From NCBI RefSeq assembly GCF_000272405.2, contig NZ_AJZM02000378.1:39440-103439 (forward strand): 64,000 nucleotides of DNA, read 5' to 3'. This document shows, piece after piece, positions 16,474 through 25,221 of this stretch. Numbering within the stretch: the first letter of the stretch is position 1; every line of letters begins with the position of its first letter. This DNA comes from Vibrio tasmaniensis 1F-187 (GTDB lineage: Bacteria > Pseudomonadota > Gammaproteobacteria > Enterobacterales > Vibrionaceae). Below the pieces are notes generated by a model. It was not told the origin of the DNA and ran no database searches. It saw only the letters and a list, made by a program, of their open reading frames with translations. The position numbers and the translations under genes are program-made.

Positions 16474-17190
16474 ATGAACAAACTATTCAGATCACCTGCA
16501 GTCGATTGGCCATTTAAGTTTGCTCAGAAATTGGAACGAGCGAGAGACGAGCGCTTAAAGCAATTTTATAGCCAGCCTCTTCCTGCACCTGATACGCCAT
16601 TATCAGAAGTGACTTTCTTAGCTGTCGACTTTGAGACAACGGGTTTAAACCCAAACAAAGATGGCATCATTACCATTGGTCTAGTTCCGTTTACGCTAAA
16701 TCGAATCTACCTAAGACAAGCCAAGCACTGGACCCTGAGACCAAAGCAGAAATTGGAAGAAGACTCGGTTGTTATCCATGGCATCACTCACAACGACATC
16801 ATTGATGCGCCAGACTTAAGTGAAGTATTAGATGAGATCTTAGAGTCAATGGGCGGCCATATCCCAGTCGTTCATTATCGCCGCATCGAGCGTGATTTCT
16901 TGGATAACGCGTTGAAGGTCAGATTAGGTGAAGGAATTGAGTTTCCAGTCCTCGACACGCTCGAGATTGAATCTCAAATCCAAAACAAACTGGCCGGCGG
17001 TCTATGGAATAAGCTAAAAGGTAAGAAGCCTGCGTCAGTAAGGCTTGGTCAGAGCCGTCGTAGATACCACTTGCCTGACTATACTCCGCATCATGCGTTA
17101 ACTGATGCGATTGCGACAGCGGAGCTTCTACAAGCACAGATTGCGCACCATTTTAGCCCTGATATGCCTGTTAAAGATTTCTGGTTATAG
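16474..17190 (+). CDS. DnaQ-like 3'-5' exonuclease (Pol III epsilon family)
   Basis: 238 residues. DEDDh exonuclease motifs are present: ExoI VDFETTGLNPNKDGIITIG near residue 51, ExoII in HYRRIERDFLDNAL, and ExoIII HHALTDAIATAELL with its catalytic His and Asp. It lacks the C-terminal alpha-binding part of true epsilon and is encoded next to the cNMP/CBS/DUF294 protein, an arrangement known in many marine gamma-proteobacteria. It is likely a nucleic-acid trimming enzyme acting with, or controlled by, its neighbour (inference). The ATG lies 5 bases after the upstream stop. Confidence 0.88.
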   Translation: MNKLFRSPAVDWPFKFAQKLERARDERLKQFYSQPLPAPDTPLSEVTFLAVDFETTGLNPNKDGIITIGLVPFTLNRIYLRQAKHWTLRPKQKLEEDSVVIHGITHNDIIDAPDLSEVLDEILESMGGHIPVVHYRRIERDFLDNALKVRLGEGIEFPVLDTLEIESQIQNKLAGGLWNKLKGKKPASVRLGQSRRRYHLPDYTPHHALTDAIATAELLQAQIAHHFSPDMPVKDFWL

Positions 17191-17274
17191 CTAAATTAAA
17201 CACCATTTAAACGCGTATAAAGCGATTTAACTGTTAGCTACTGACTAATAGTTAATAGTGCACACTTCAAAATT

Positions 17275-17310
17275 AAAAACGCTCACATCATCTAGATTGT
17301 GAGCGTTTTT
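17275..17310. terminator. Bidirectional rho-independent terminator
   Basis: AAAAACGCTCACA pairs with TGTGAGCGTTTTT around a 10-base loop, lying between the convergent exonuclease and MOSC genes. Confidence 0.88.
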
Positions 17311-17349
17311 CTTTTTCGCATGATTTTTTTTTGCGCCTGAAGAGAAAGT

Positions 17350-18042
17350 CTACTCGGCTGTCGGGCCAACCAATCTCATTTCCCAATCTTCAACTTCGCC
17401 AGTTTCAAGTCGACGTTCTACAAGCGTGCCCCAAGATTCCACTAAAGGCAGCTCCGCCAATTCTCTAAGCTCTTGTTTATCCAAACAACCCGTGAACACC
17501 GCCCCCATAACCCGGCTTAACGGCCATTCTGGGTAAGGTCTTTCACACAGGGTAATCTCGTCACCGGAGCCGATATCACCCTCTTCCAAAACACGGAAGT
17601 ACCAGCCAGTTCGAAGGGTATCTTGTAGCCTTCTTGCCATATCATTTTGATCGAATCGTACATTGAGCTTCCAACAAGGCATGCGCCCCTGTGAGACTTC
17701 CAATAAAGTAGATCCGATGCGAACCTTATCTTTCAAGCAAATGGATTGTTCCGTGATCCCGCTTGAGCTCAGGTTCTCGCCAAATGCGCCTGCAGATTGG
17801 AAGATGTCTTTGTCGCCCAGTTCTTGCTGCCAAACCGGATAGTGCTCACTTGGATAAATATGAAGGGCTTTCTGAATACCGCCATGAAAGCGAGGGTCGC
17901 CTTGCTCATCGTTAATAAATCCAAGCTCAGTGGCGTATTGGCGCTCAGATAAAACCTGCTTATTGATTGCACTCTGTGTACCGTGAGCAAAAGCAACGAT
18001 CTTACCGCCCAAAACACTGTTTACTGTACCTAACTTCTTCAT
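17350..18042 (-). CDS. MOSC-domain protein of the YiiM type
   Basis: 230 residues. The MOSC beta-barrel region includes DPRFHGGIQKALHIYPSEHY and GAFGENLSSSGITE, and the conserved Cys in QGRMPCWKLNVRF. A C-terminal three-helix extension (SRVMGAVFTGCLDKQELREL) is typical of YiiM. MOSC proteins bind molybdenum cofactor; E. coli YiiM is reported to detoxify N-hydroxylated base analogues. AAGGA is 6 bases before the ATG at 18042, so I prefer it to 18060. It follows the serC terminator and so is a separate unit. Confidence 0.88.
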   Translation of the reverse strand: MKKLGTVNSVLGGKIVAFAHGTQSAINKQVLSERQYATELGFINDEQGDPRFHGGIQKALHIYPSEHYPVWQQELGDKDIFQSAGAFGENLSSSGITEQSICLKDKVRIGSTLLEVSQGRMPCWKLNVRFDQNDMARRLQDTLRTGWYFRVLEEGDIGSGDEITLCERPYPEWPLSRVMGAVFTGCLDKQELRELAELPLVESWGTLVERRLETGEVEDWEMRLVGPTAE

Positions 18043-18062
18043 ACCCTTCCTTTTCAGCAAGT

Positions 18063-18090
18063 AAAAAAAGAGGAGCTTTCGCTCCTCTTA
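18063..18090 (-). terminator. Rho-independent terminator of serC
   Basis: On the minus strand AAGAGGAGC pairs with GCTCCTCTT around GAAA, followed by a T-run, 20 bases after the serC stop. Confidence 0.88.
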
Positions 18091-18108
18091 TTGTGAAATA
18101 CGCCTTAA

Positions 18109-19203
18109 TTAAGCGTATTTCTCTTCAAAGTCTTTCATGAAGTTGACTAATACTTGCACACCTTCCAAAGACATTGCGTTGTATAGTGATGCTCGCATCC
18201 CACCTACCGCTCTGTGACCTTTTAGTGATTTCAGACCAGCAGCATCAGCCAACTCTAAAAACTTAGCATCTAGCTCTGGTTTCGCTAATTGGAATGGCAC
18301 GTTCATTCTTGAACGGTTTACTGTATGAACATCGTTTCTGTAGAAAGCTGAGCTATCAATCGCATTATAAAGCAGCGCAGCTTTCTCTTTGTTCACTAAT
18401 TCCATCGCTTCAACACCACCTTGAGCTTTCAACCACTTGAATACAAGGCCTGATAGGTACCAAGCGTACGTTGGCGGTGTGTTGAACATTGAGTCTTTTT
18501 CAGCAAGTACTTTGTAGTTAAGAATGCTCGGCAATACGTCGTTTGCTAGCTCTAGCAGATCATCACGCACGATAGCAATGCAAATACCAGCGGGGCCTAT
18601 ATTCTTTTGAGCGCCAGCGTAGATAACACCGTACTGAGACACATCGATCTTACGAGACAGAATGTTAGATGACATATCCGCTACGATTGGCTTATCCGTT
18701 TGAGGAAGCTCACTGATTTCAATACCATCGATGGTCTCATTTGGACAGAAATGTACATACGCCGCTTCCGGGTCGATTTTCCAATCTTTAGCTGGAACAA
18801 CCGCTGCTTTGCCATCAATTGACGTCTTGGCGTTGAATACATCGATTTCGCAATATTTGCTCGCTTCAGTCACTGCACTTTCTGCCCAGTAACCCGCATC
18901 AATGTAAGTCGCTTTCGTCGCGTCACCTAAAAGGTTTAGAGGAACAGCAGCGAATTGAGCACGAGCGCCCCCCTGACAAAAAAGAACTTTGTAGTTGTCT
19001 GGGATGTTCAGAAGATCACGTAGGTCCTGTTCGGACTCGTCAGCAACTTGAATAAATTCCTTGCTGCGATGGCTGATTTCCATCACGGAAGTCCCTAAAC
19101 CATTCCAATCAATAAAGTCCGCCTGCGCTTGTTTCATTACCGGTTTAGGCAGTGCAGCTGGGCCAGCACTGAAGTTGAATACGTTATCTAATGTAAGTTC
19201 CAT
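18109..19203 (-). CDS. serC: Phosphoserine aminotransferase
   Basis: 364 residues, class V aminotransferase. Motifs: [13 protein letters not shown] at the N-terminus, [15 protein letters not shown], and the PLP lysine in [18 protein letters not shown]; also [10 protein letters not shown] and [15 protein letters not shown] near the C-terminus. It converts 3-phosphohydroxypyruvate plus glutamate to phosphoserine, and also serves pyridoxine synthesis. The open frame extends 20 codons upstream, but [15 protein letters not shown] at 19203 matches the family start. AGGAG lies 11 bases ahead, slightly long spacing. It is a single-gene unit between two terminators. Confidence 0.96.
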   Translation of the reverse strand: MELTLDNVFNFSAGPAALPKPVMKQAQADFIDWNGLGTSVMEISHRSKEFIQVADESEQDLRDLLNIPDNYKVLFCQGGARAQFAAVPLNLLGDATKATYIDAGYWAESAVTEASKYCEIDVFNAKTSIDGKAAVVPAKDWKIDPEAAYVHFCPNETIDGIEISELPQTDKPIVADMSSNILSRKIDVSQYGVIYAGAQKNIGPAGICIAIVRDDLLELANDVLPSILNYKVLAEKDSMFNTPPTYAWYLSGLVFKWLKAQGGVEAMELVNKEKAALLYNAIDSSAFYRNDVHTVNRSRMNVPFQLAKPELDAKFLELADAAGLKSLKGHRAVGGMRASLYNAMSLEGVQVLVNFMKDFEEKYA

Positions 19204-19267
19204 GGGGATGATTGCTCCTGCTAAATAATAACTATGCAAGTAATACCATGTTTTACCCAACATAAAA

Positions 19268-19301
19268 ACAACAAAAGAGGTCTTAAGACCTCTTTTGTTT
19301 T
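19268..19301. terminator. Bidirectional terminator-like palindrome
   Basis: A 15-bp perfect inverted repeat (AACAAAAGAGGTCTT with AAGACCTCTTTTGTT). On the minus strand it ends the DUF945 gene. Confidence 0.8.
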
Positions 19302-19366
19302 GTACCGTATAAAATGTTTAAGCTTAACCTGCTAAATCACCCTATCAGTATTCAAGCCTGTTCTGT

Positions 19367-20629
19367 TTATTGAACAAAAACCGGCATAAGTAGAGCGATT
19401 AATGGAATTTCTTGTCCATTTTCGAACACTAGGTTTCCATTTTCTAAGTCAGCGCTGATTTCATAACCACTTTCTGTTTCCTTGATCATTTCCATCACAA
19501 GCAATTCATCGATACCTTCACGGATGAATGGGTACTCTTCAACAAGCTCATTTGAGAAGCTAGAGTGAACGTTACCCGTTAATGCCGGCATGATCATCGA
19601 AGGATTACTGCTGATGTTTTCGGTTCCTTCCGGTACGCTCACTAACCACTTAGATTCGAATTGACCCTTACCTAGATCTAACGACATATTGTTCATTGAA
19701 AGGTCGAAGCCTTTAGCAAACAGGATATCGATAAATGGAATGATCTCGGCAACGTCTTCTTGCGTCATTACTGGATTAGATTGGTAAATCTCAAAGATTT
19801 TCTCAAACGATTCGCTATCCAATTTCGACATTTCGAAATCGACGTTTAGGTTGTTCAACTGGCCTTCACTGGTCTCGATGTTTGCGATATCCAGCTTAAG
19901 GTTGCTGCGCAGACGCTTAGTCGCTTCATCTAGATGTGATTCAAAATCGTACTTAGAGTTTTCAATGGTCATGAAAGGCTGCATTGCAGAGTCTGTAACC
20001 AAGAAGCTATCGATAGTAAAATTCTGAGAACCTAACCAGTAGCCTTTCGCTTGTTGACCTGAACCTACACCTTTTAGGTTTGACAGTGTTACCTCTTCAC
20101 CGGTTTCAAAATCAATTTGAACTGAAGGGATTGAAAGCTCGTAATCAACTTGCCCTAAAACAGTGGCATGGCCAGACAGATTCGATTTCGTGATTGATAC
20201 CGAAGTACCATTCTCATCAGAACCTTGATGATTGAACTGGCTTAACTCGAAGTTAAAGTCCGTGTTGCCGTTTAGCTCAGTGCTAGTTGTCAGAGTTAGA
20301 GGCAGAATATCAGTATTATCAAACGTCGACAGTGCATTCAGGCTCACCAAACCGTGGCTAACCGCACTATTGATGACAAACTCACTCGGCAGCCCATCAA
20401 TCGCGAGTTGTTCTTTCAGGTTTTCATCGGTCACAGTTAGGCGAGTAGTTACGTTAGAAGACAGGTAACCTCTATCGTACTCCACGATCTCCGCTTGAAT
20501 GCTTGAATTGTTAAGCTTTGCAACACCATCGGTAATGGCATTTTGTCCAATTTGGCCAACCGCTAGTGGCCAACAAAGTGCCAATGAGATTGCGCCGCCA
20601 ATTGCACCAATTTTTCTTAACTGTTCCAT
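19367..20629 (-). CDS. YdgA-family (DUF945) membrane-anchored periplasmic protein
   Basis: 420 residues with an N-terminal hydrophobic anchor (AIGGAISLALCWPLAVGQIG). The rest is periplasmic, beta-rich and repetitive, with the DUF945 hallmark EIVEYDRGYLSSNVTTRLTV near residue 47. The E. coli homologue YdgA is an inner-membrane-anchored periplasmic protein of poorly known role, and related proteins resemble AsmA/LolA-like lipid-handling folds. It is a single gene. Confidence 0.85.
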   Translation of the reverse strand: MEQLRKIGAIGGAISLALCWPLAVGQIGQNAITDGVAKLNNSSIQAEIVEYDRGYLSSNVTTRLTVTDENLKEQLAIDGLPSEFVINSAVSHGLVSLNALSTFDNTDILPLTLTTSTELNGNTDFNFELSQFNHQGSDENGTSVSITKSNLSGHATVLGQVDYELSIPSVQIDFETGEEVTLSNLKGVGSGQQAKGYWLGSQNFTIDSFLVTDSAMQPFMTIENSKYDFESHLDEATKRLRSNLKLDIANIETSEGQLNNLNVDFEMSKLDSESFEKIFEIYQSNPVMTQEDVAEIIPFIDILFAKGFDLSMNNMSLDLGKGQFESKWLVSVPEGTENISSNPSMIMPALTGNVHSSFSNELVEEYPFIREGIDELLVMEMIKETESGYEISADLENGNLVFENGQEIPLIALLMPVFVQ

Positions 20630-20811
20630 GAGTTCTCTTTCTACACGTGTCTGTTTTTTTAGTCTAACCCATCAGTAGCAAACAAGAAACATTGAGTTAA
20701 ATCAGTCTATTGCTCGATACTTCGATTGCCTCAATAAATTAACGGCTAGCTCTCATCCTTATTCGGCGGTTCTTGCTAGGCTAGAGACATCGCTACTATT
20801 AAGGTTGAGCT

Positions 20812-22755
20812 GTGAATCAATACGCTGTTATCTGTTTGGACAATAATCCGGTTAGCATTGAAAGAATACGTTCGGAGCTGGCTCCGTTGGCTTCTGTATT
20901 CGATATTTATACTGCCGAGAACATAGAAGACGCGCATCACGCATTAGAAGATATTCATGATCACAACCAAACTGTAGCCTTGGTGATCACTCATCATCAT
21001 TCTGAATTTAATGGCGTGCAATTTCTGATTGAACTCGAACAGCTGCCCCATAGTAATACCGCAAGAACGATATTAGTCAGCGCTTCGTCAGACATTCAAT
21101 CCATTCTAACCGCTGTAAATGAAGGCAGGCTCAACCACTGTCTAACCAAGCCAGTTCAAGATCAGGTTCTATTCAAATCAGCGCAAAAAGAGCTAACGTC
21201 TTTTGTCATCCAATACGACTCAGAAAACCTGCTCTCTTACAGCGATGCATTGGATCAACAGCGCTTACTCAGAGCGCACATTGAACAAAAGATTCACTCT
21301 TTCCAATCGGGTTTCATTCACGATTACCACCAGCTTTCTGACAATGCCCTTGCTGAGCGTGTCGTCAGTGCTCTGCAGGATGTCTTTTCAAAAGATGATA
21401 AAACCAAGGCCATTCGTGATTATTCACCAGAGCATCTGCTGACGGTTGAGGGCGAAGATAATCGCTTTCTTTGGTTAATTATTGAAGGTGAAGCGGCGCT
21501 CTATAAAAAAGATGAACTGGGGCAGCAACGCGAAGTTGTGCGTCACTCTAAGGGCAATATTGTCGGAGGGATGTCATTCGTGACGGGTGAGCCTTCGTTC
21601 TCTACTGCGATTACTCTGACTCAGACCCAAGTCATCAAACTGGATAAAGATAGCTTTGCTCAGGTGATGCATTCAAACAACACTCTGCTGCCGCTGTTTA
21701 CCAATCTACTACTCCGTCACTTTAACCGACGATTACAAAGAAGCATCAACAATAAGATCCAGCTTCAGCAAACGCTAGAATCGTTGGAATCTGCACATCA
21801 ACAATTGATAGAGAAAGAGAAGATGGCGATGCTCGGCCAACTCGTGGCGGGTGTTGCACATGAGTTGAACAACCCGATTGCAGCGATCTTGCGAAGCATT
21901 GAAACCTTGTCTGAACATCTCGATCAAATACTCGAGAACTCGGCACTCCCAGAATCCAATAAAGGGACGGATGTATTAGCACAGTCAAAAATGGCGAAGC
22001 CACTATCAACAGCTCAAGAAAGACAAATTGTAAAACACCTCACCTCTACTATCGATGACCGCGCGCTAGCTAAAAAAGCCGTAAGACTGAACCTGAGCCA
22101 AGACTCTGCGGTTTTAGATACCTTAAAAGACTCCCCTGTCGCAGGCAAAGAGCTGCTCAATGACTTAGAGCATTATCACTATGTTGGAAACTCTATCCGC
22201 TCAATTCAAGTTTGCAGCAAACGTATTGCCGATATGGTCAAAAGCCTAAAAAGCTATGCCCGAGAAGATGAAGAGGTCCGCCACTACACAGATATCCACG
22301 AAGGGCTTGAAGATACGTTAGTGATCTTTGAAAACAGGCTCAAACATCACCAACTTGAAAAACACTACGACACCGACTTGCCGCTTCTATTGTGCCAGTC
22401 GCTCTCGCTGCAACAAGTGTGGACCAACCTTCTCTCTAATGCACTTGATGCTCTTTCAGAGCGAGGCAAAGTCTCTATCACCACGTCTCAAGAAACTAAA
22501 GGTGACGACACGTTTCTTGTAGTGCAAATATCGGACACTGGACACGGTATCGCCAAAGAAGACATCAACACTATTTTCAACCCAAACTTCACGACCAAAA
22601 AAGAAGGCAACTTCGGTTTAGGGATTGGGTTATCCATTTCTCAACAAATCGTTTCGGCTCATCAAGGTTTTATTTTGGTGGAGTCTGAGGTAGGCAGCCA
22701 TACACACATGCAAGTGTGGCTTCCATTCAAACAAGAAGGAGCACCTCATGAATAA
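20812..22755 (+). CDS. Soluble sensor histidine kinase with degenerate receiver and cNMP-like domains
   Basis: 647 residues, no membrane segment. Residues 1-125 are a receiver fold, but the phospho-acceptor position holds His61 rather than Asp (VALVITHHHSEFNGV), and one acidic-pocket Asp is changed (CLDNNP), so phosphorylation there is unlikely. Residues about 205-300 are a cyclic-nucleotide-binding fold (LWLIIEGEAALYKKDELG; KGNIVGGMSFVTGEPSFST). HisKA follows, with His350 in VAGVAHELNNPIAAIL, and a HATPase with QQVWTNLLSNALDAL, DTGHGIAKED and GLGIGLSISQQIV. GTG start at 20812 with AAGG upstream. It overlaps the next response regulator gene by 8 bases, so that is the likely partner. Confidence 0.9.
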   Translation: MNQYAVICLDNNPVSIERIRSELAPLASVFDIYTAENIEDAHHALEDIHDHNQTVALVITHHHSEFNGVQFLIELEQLPHSNTARTILVSASSDIQSILTAVNEGRLNHCLTKPVQDQVLFKSAQKELTSFVIQYDSENLLSYSDALDQQRLLRAHIEQKIHSFQSGFIHDYHQLSDNALAERVVSALQDVFSKDDKTKAIRDYSPEHLLTVEGEDNRFLWLIIEGEAALYKKDELGQQREVVRHSKGNIVGGMSFVTGEPSFSTAITLTQTQVIKLDKDSFAQVMHSNNTLLPLFTNLLLRHFNRRLQRSINNKIQLQQTLESLESAHQQLIEKEKMAMLGQLVAGVAHELNNPIAAILRSIETLSEHLDQILENSALPESNKGTDVLAQSKMAKPLSTAQERQIVKHLTSTIDDRALAKKAVRLNLSQDSAVLDTLKDSPVAGKELLNDLEHYHYVGNSIRSIQVCSKRIADMVKSLKSYAREDEEVRHYTDIHEGLEDTLVIFENRLKHHQLEKHYDTDLPLLLCQSLSLQQVWTNLLSNALDALSERGKVSITTSQETKGDDTFLVVQISDTGHGIAKEDINTIFNPNFTTKKEGNFGLGIGLSISQQIVSAHQGFILVESEVGSHTHMQVWLPFKQEGAPHE

Positions 22756-23245
22756 GTACCTAATTTTATGTGTCGATGATGAGCCAGAGGTTCTCAACAG
22801 TGTCCTTCAAGATTTAGCACCATTTGAAGACAATTTTATTGTTGAAGGAGCCGAATCGGTCGATGAAGCTAAGCAAGTGATTAAAGAAATGGGACAGGAA
22901 GGTATTAAACTCGCCTTAATCTTGTGTGACCACATCATGCCTGACAAAACGGGTATCGATTTTCTTATCGAACTTAACCAGCACGACTCTACAAAGCCAA
23001 CACGCAAGCTGCTGCTCACCGGGCAAGCTGGGCTAGAAGATACCGTCACAGCAATTAACAACGCGGCGCTTGATTTTTATATTTCAAAACCTTGGCAAGG
23101 CGATCAACTTAGAGACACGATTACTCAACAACTGACAGACTATGTCATTGCAAACGACAAGCAGTTGTTAAACTGGACTTCCATTTTAGATACTGAGCGA
23201 ATACTGACATCAATGTCAGACAAGCGAACTAGTTTCAGTGAATAG
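22748..23245 (+). CDS. Response regulator, receiver domain with short C-terminal extension
   Basis: 165 residues. The receiver domain is intact: acidic pair DD at 10-11 (LCVDDEPEV), phospho-acceptor Asp61 (LILCDHIMPDKTG), Thr/Ser switch (LLLTGQAG) and Lys in DFYISKPWQG. The last 35 residues have no output domain I recognise. It overlaps the kinase gene by 8 bases and shows similarity to the kinase's own receiver-like N-terminus, for example FLIELNQ against FLIELEQ. It probably signals by protein contact, perhaps with the kinase. Confidence 0.9.
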   Translation: MNKYLILCVDDEPEVLNSVLQDLAPFEDNFIVEGAESVDEAKQVIKEMGQEGIKLALILCDHIMPDKTGIDFLIELNQHDSTKPTRKLLLTGQAGLEDTVTAINNAALDFYISKPWQGDQLRDTITQQLTDYVIANDKQLLNWTSILDTERILTSMSDKRTSFSE

Positions 23246-23306
23246 CGATAGGTTGGTAAATAGAGGTTGTTTGCTGAATAGTGATTAGATGATGAATAGC
23301 GATTAG
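23239..23306. repeat. Three imperfect 14-base direct repeats
   Basis: TGAATAGYGATWRG occurs at 23239-23252, 23275-23288 and 23293-23306. The first copy overlaps the stop codon of the response regulator gene. Function unknown. The rest of the 23246-23604 gap contains no gene; its right half is AT-rich and must hold the promoter of the following barrel gene. Confidence 0.6.
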
Positions 23307-23604
23307 TTAGTCGCGATGCATCTTTGACACTAAGTGTATTTTGTATAACAGCGAGTAAATTAAGTGTATCTAATAGTTATCGATAACAAGTGAATGGATA
23401 CTAGATTTTGTTAAATAACCCTAAAACATGAGATCTCTGTAACAGAGCAGTACTTTACTTGCTTGTTTTTTAGCTAAATGACAAATGAATAGCATTTTTA
23501 TGGGTTACTTTTCCGCGAGTTAGATTAAACTGTCTCAATGTTTATGGTTTGGCTATTTTTTATCAAACCAAAGGGATCAACACTAATAAAGGTTTACGGT
23601 CGTT

Positions 23605-24159
23605 ATGCGCAAAATTCTACTTACTACCGCTATGCTATTGGCTTCTAGCCAAGCACTAGCTGTCGATGGACAACCAAATGAACAAGCACAAGTAATGAGC
23701 AACTTTAGCTACGATTACTTTGACGCTCGTATCGGTGCGAGCCCAATTACATTTGGTGGTGCGTTCAGTAAGTCAATCCACCCGAATGCTCACGCAGTAG
23801 CGCGTATCGATTCAGAATTTGAAGGCGATTACGACTCTGCTGTAGGTCTTGGTTTCCACGCTCCAATTAACAACTGGGCAGATCTAACGGGTGAAATGCT
23901 AGCTCGTATAGTTCAACCAGCAGCGAAAAGCTCTCCTGATGTTGGTATGGAATTCAACGTTGGTGTTCGTCAATGGCTTGGCCCACAACTAGAAGTTGGC
24001 GGCAAAGGCGGTTACGTTTCTATCGATGATAAAGATGATTGGATCGGTTCTGCTTACGTGCGTTTCCACTCTACAGAACTATTCTCTCTAGGTGCAGAAG
24101 TTCGTATCAATGATTTCTACGGTGATCAGTTAATGTTCACGACTCGTTTCAAGCTTTAA
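23605..24159 (+). CDS. Outer-membrane beta-barrel-like protein, unknown role
   Basis: 184 residues with a signal peptide (MRKILLTTAMLLASSQALA). The mature part has alternating strand-like blocks (FDARIGASPITFGGAFSKSI; MEFNVGVRQWLGPQLEVGGKGGYVS) and ends in MFTTRFKL. The size fits an eight-stranded small barrel. AAAGG lies 12 bases before the ATG. A terminator follows, so it is a single gene; codon use looks like that of a well-expressed protein (inference). Confidence 0.7.
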   Translation: MRKILLTTAMLLASSQALAVDGQPNEQAQVMSNFSYDYFDARIGASPITFGGAFSKSIHPNAHAVARIDSEFEGDYDSAVGLGFHAPINNWADLTGEMLARIVQPAAKSSPDVGMEFNVGVRQWLGPQLEVGGKGGYVSIDDKDDWIGSAYVRFHSTELFSLGAEVRINDFYGDQLMFTTRFKL

Positions 24160-24216
24160 GTAAAACGAGAAAGCTCTTCATATGGGCTTAGCCTTTAAAA
24201 CGGGCTAGATAGAAAC

Positions 24217-24244
24217 AAAAAACCGAGGAAATCCCTCGGTTTTT
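24217..24244. terminator. Rho-independent terminator between convergent genes
   Basis: ACCGAGG pairs with CCTCGGT, flanked by A-run and T-run, so it can act in both directions for the barrel gene and tfoX. Confidence 0.85.
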
Positions 24245-24284
24245 ATATATAAACAGTAATCTTATGCATATACAGGCGATATCT

Positions 24285-24866
24285 TTAGTGGCAGCTCTTT
24301 AATAATTGCTGCTTGCGTGGCTCTTGTAATAGTTTCCAGTGAATACCATCAATTGCACCCGCAAACTTCCAAAGTAATTTTAGGTCAACATCGTTTCCGT
24401 ACGCTTCGCGAACCTTATTAAACACTTCAGATGCACCCAACTGCATAAACATTGAAACATCATCCACTCCAGCCTTTTTAACCATGCGTTCTAACGTCAG
24501 TTGCATGTTAGGCAAATCCCTTAATCTACGGCTAGCAGATGATTTTTTGAAGCTACGCTGCTGAATTGAATTATCGATTGAAGTACGAATAATACTATCC
24601 AATTCAGGATGCTCAGACGTAAAGAGATCCGTGATGTCGTAGTAATTCACGGTTGCTGTCGTCTGCTTTTTTACGTGACGATACTTTTCACAATCAAGCC
24701 CCGTCAGCTTTTTATCTAATAACTTCCCACCTCGAATGAATACACAATCTTCACTCAACAAAGCGAACATAGCGTCATTTTGAAAGAGGCCAATACCTCC
24801 AAACATAGAGCGCTTTTGATGTTCACCAAATTGATTCACGTAATTAATAAATGCTGTCTCGGTCAT
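24285..24866 (-). CDS. tfoX: TfoX/Sxy-family competence regulator
   Basis: 193 residues, TfoX N-terminal domain at about 5-95 (QKRSMFGGIGLFQNDAMFAL, then VFIRGGKLLDKKL) and C-terminal domain at about 110-190 (LRDLPNMQLTLERMVKKAGV; LLWKFAGAIDGIHWKLL). In Vibrio TfoX is the chitin-induced master regulator of natural transformation, and the paralogue TfoY has a cyclic-di-GMP riboswitch leader. No GEMM-type riboswitch is visible upstream here, which together with the serC, panP and hexR neighbours favours tfoX over tfoY. AAGGA is about 9 bases before the ATG. Confidence 0.85.
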   Translation of the reverse strand: MTETAFINYVNQFGEHQKRSMFGGIGLFQNDAMFALLSEDCVFIRGGKLLDKKLTGLDCEKYRHVKKQTTATVNYYDITDLFTSEHPELDSIIRTSIDNSIQQRSFKKSSASRRLRDLPNMQLTLERMVKKAGVDDVSMFMQLGASEVFNKVREAYGNDVDLKLLWKFAGAIDGIHWKLLQEPRKQQLLKSCH

Positions 24867-25221
24867 ATCCGTTGATCCTTAATCAAATTACCCCGATTAG
24901 GTTGATCGCCAGACAAGCAGCTTTTTATGCGAAAAATTTTAAATCTATTTAATGTTTAGGTGAATATTATGGTTTCGTTTGTCACCTTTGAAATAAATGA
25001 TACTTCGAAAAGAAAAATAAGTCAGGGCGCAGCTCACATCAATCAGTTGAATATCCTTGCTTTTAATGATTTACATCACATTAAACTATCAAATCACGCC
25101 AAGAATTTAATTCTTAGTGATACCCCCGTTCAAGTTATCAAAGCTTATGTGGTTCGATGAGTATTGCCTCGCAGCATCGCGGCTTGTAAAATGGTACGAT
25201 ATACATGTTCTTACTCTTAAT
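24867..25221. other. Divergent gap between tfoX and the HDOD gene
   Basis: It contains the tfoX promoter and leader (minus) and the HDOD gene promoter (plus), neither of which I can place with confidence. The sequence is AT-rich. A 66-codon frame at 24960-25160 is not convincing as a gene. No riboswitch core is seen. Confidence 0.4.

Noticed and set aside
24867-24960. Cyclic-di-GMP riboswitch ahead of the TfoX-type gene
   Set aside because: None of the GEMM core features is present; this supports tfoX rather than tfoY.
24960-25160. 66-codon + strand frame in the tfoX/HDOD gap
   Set aside because: No ribosome site, unlikely composition, and it overlaps the long form of the HDOD frame; not called a gene.
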